A stretch of 64,000 nucleotides of DNA, taken from positions 52,838,303-52,902,302 of the forward strand of contig JACMZG010001863.1 of NCBI GenBank assembly GCA_018340805.1. The letters are read 5' to 3'. The notes under the pieces are model-generated. The model saw only the letters and a list, made by a program, of their open reading frames with translations. It did no database searches and had not been told where the DNA came from. Shown piece after piece: positions 62,160 through 64,000 of the stretch. Source of the stretch: Microvelia longipes. Its lineage: Eukaryota; Arthropoda; Insecta; Hemiptera; Veliidae. A program made the translations under genes and the position numbers. The stretch's first letter is position 1. Every line of letters begins with the position of its first letter.

Positions 62160-63900
62160 TAATCAATTATGACCTTCCAAAGAGAAGAATATTTATTTAT
62201 AAAAACAAACATGTTGTGAGCATAGTTATTGATTCTTATTATAGTCTCTTATAAATTTTCCTTCTAAATTTTTTAATAAAGTTTATTTTGGATAATGATG
62301 AGGTAATAATGATACCTTCTTACCAGAAAATTTGGATTCAAACTTTTATTATACCATGTCTGGATAAGACCAGGCATTCCATCCGTTTATACACAGCATC
62401 ATTTGATGGAATATTTGACCCACTAAGACTTGATGGAATATTTGACCCACTAAGGCTCGATAATGATAATTTATCACCATGACTGTTTATGACCACTGAT
62501 CAGTTCTGATTTTCTTATTTACTTGAACCAAAACTAGACAACTTAACATAGATCAATCGTTAACATTGACATTGGTTGTAACAAAACTGATTTGAAAAAT
62601 TCAAACTATCCACTGTAGAACTGTGACAAGTGCTTGGATTATTAGAGGATTTTATTTATAACACATACATACAAGAAATTTTACAACTTAAACCTATTTG
62701 AGTCTCTCTAAAGACAATATTTGATTAAAAGTATAATTTATTTATCCTATTTTTATTAAATTCTATTTTCTTAAATGTTTAATAAGTATTTATTTAACTC
62801 ATAAATTAATATGAAAACAATAATTGATGAAGTAAACATTAAAAGTAACAAAAACTCATAATGTTTGAAATGGGTTTAATATATTATGTTATATATGTAA
62901 TAATTTTGGTTTTAATCAGATGACAGCCCACTTGAATGTTGTGAGGGAAGAAATTCTATAGTTCCAACATGACTTTGCCCTTTAGAGGGATCAGCACAGA
63001 CCAAATGACTTCCTTCTCTAGCTCACTTTTGATGCAATGTCAATAGATCAAAATCACAAATATTACTTTAAAAATTAAATGAGTAAATATTGTTAAAAAT
63101 ATATTTTAAGAAATAATTTACAAAGTAGTACAAATTTTATAAAATAAAATAAAACTCAGTTATTACAATTTTTTTCATTTTAATTCAGAAAATGAATAAA
63201 TATAGTAGTAAAAATTAATTAGAAAATTAATAAGTGAGGTGCCAATATTAATGAATTATTGCTTAGTTTGTTAATATGTTAATTAATTGCATTGACTGTA
63301 GAATTGCATCCTTGAGCTCGTTAGAAGTAATTATTTTACAATTAATTAAACAAGCGAATAATTAAAAGTAAATTTGAAATAAATATTGTATTAAACTTTG
63401 AACCAAATCAACAAGCGTGATTTTCTACCGAGGATATCTATACTAAATATTTTGAAAGGGTTTCCAATAATTAGGATCTTTTTAAATAGCAGTTTCATTT
63501 AATAAATAGTAAAAATAATGTTACAATAATAAGGTTGTAAGGGTTAATGCTTACTAGAAGAGCTTTGTACATGATATTTCATCTTCTATTGTACTTTTCA
63601 TTTTAATAAATTCAATCATTCTTGAATATTGGTCTAAATGTGTAATCTATATAGTGCAAGTATAACTTTTCCTCACGGAAGACTAGCTTTGTACTTAATC
63701 AATTAAGTTTATTTTAAGTCAACCACAACCAACTTGGTGAATTAGGTAAGTAGTTAATTCTTGTATTGATTTTGCCGATTCCAAAAGCAGATGTATCAAT
63801 TTTCACATTTTTTTATCATACATTTTTATATTTTAATATACAATTATTGACCAAACTATTTAAACAAGATAATTTTATGAGGTAGTGGTCAGATAGGTAT
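62160..63900. other. Intergenic AT-rich region
   Basis: A two-copy 27-bp repeat (GATGGAATATTTGACCCACT) lies at 62400-62457. One end of a TTGACAG-like TIR element with GAGGGAAGAAATTCTATAG lies around 62910-63010. No gene is seen. Confidence 0.5.
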
Positions 63901-63911
63901 AAAAACACAAA

Positions 63912-64000
63912 ATTTGAGCTTTTGGCCGTAAATTAGGCTTTCTTCAGTTATCTGATTCAGTTTGGAATAAAACTACTTCTGAAGAAGGCCTAATTTACAG
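63912..64000. repeat. Inverted repeat cut by the window end
   Basis: CGTAAATTAGGCTTTCTTCAG at 63926-63946 is inverse to CTGAAGAAGGCCTAATTTACAG at 63979-64000. The CTGAAGAAGGCC style matches hairpins at the ends of Penelope-like elements. The element continues beyond the window. Confidence 0.6.

Overview
The window is eukaryotic nuclear DNA. It is strongly AT-rich, its genes are short exons (45-270 nt) in kilobase introns with GT-AG borders, and it is crowded with transposable elements: non-LTR retrotransposons, tRNA-derived SINEs, a Tigger/pogo relative, hAT-like MITEs, foldback elements and one LTR element. The repertoire suggests an arthropod, most likely an insect, but nothing seen fixes the species. 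No bacterial, phage or CRISPR feature was found.

Layout. 1-5.0 kb is repeats only: a MITE, a LINE reverse-transcriptase remnant, a foldback MITE, then a terminal-inverted-repeat (TIR) element (1226-4938) that has been interrupted by a young LTR element carrying an intact 539-residue gag-like ORF and no pol. 5.07-25.39 kb holds the 3' half of an alsin (ALS2) orthologue on the plus strand: ten exons coding MORN repeats, a linker and the C-terminal VPS9 domain (a guanine-nucleotide-exchange module for Rab5-type GTPases), ending in a stop at 25390. The 5' exons lie left of the window. Its introns carry SINEs, a Tigger element, TA-flanked TIR elements, three LINE fragments and several minisatellites. 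25.4-37.5 kb is intergenic with MITEs and foldback elements.

37.52-52.53 kb holds a second plus-strand gene that I do not recognise: two or three short 5' exons with good splice sites, then a long exon coding a low-complexity Ser/Lys/Thr-rich protein with degenerate tandem repeats and a basic patch. The interval between them (about 40.53-50.85 kb) differs in texture from everything else here. It has more G+C and CpG, few long A/T runs, no recognisable repeat family and no convincing ORF, and its right edge falls on the splice acceptor of the long exon. It may be foreign DNA, an unusual intron or a low-quality assembly block. 52.5-64 kb is AT-rich, gene-poor sequence with foldback elements, a hAT-type MITE with a perfect 8-bp target duplication and minisatellites.

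Most interesting points: the apparently recent gag-only LTR element; dispersed families that share a hammerhead-ribozyme-like core with one extra base; the discordant 10-kb block; and two oddities in ALS2, namely a VPS9 exon without an in-frame donor beside tandem copies of a donor-like motif, and Asn in place of the first Asp of the VPS9 DDLLP-type motif. All coordinates and comparisons were made by eye, without database searches.
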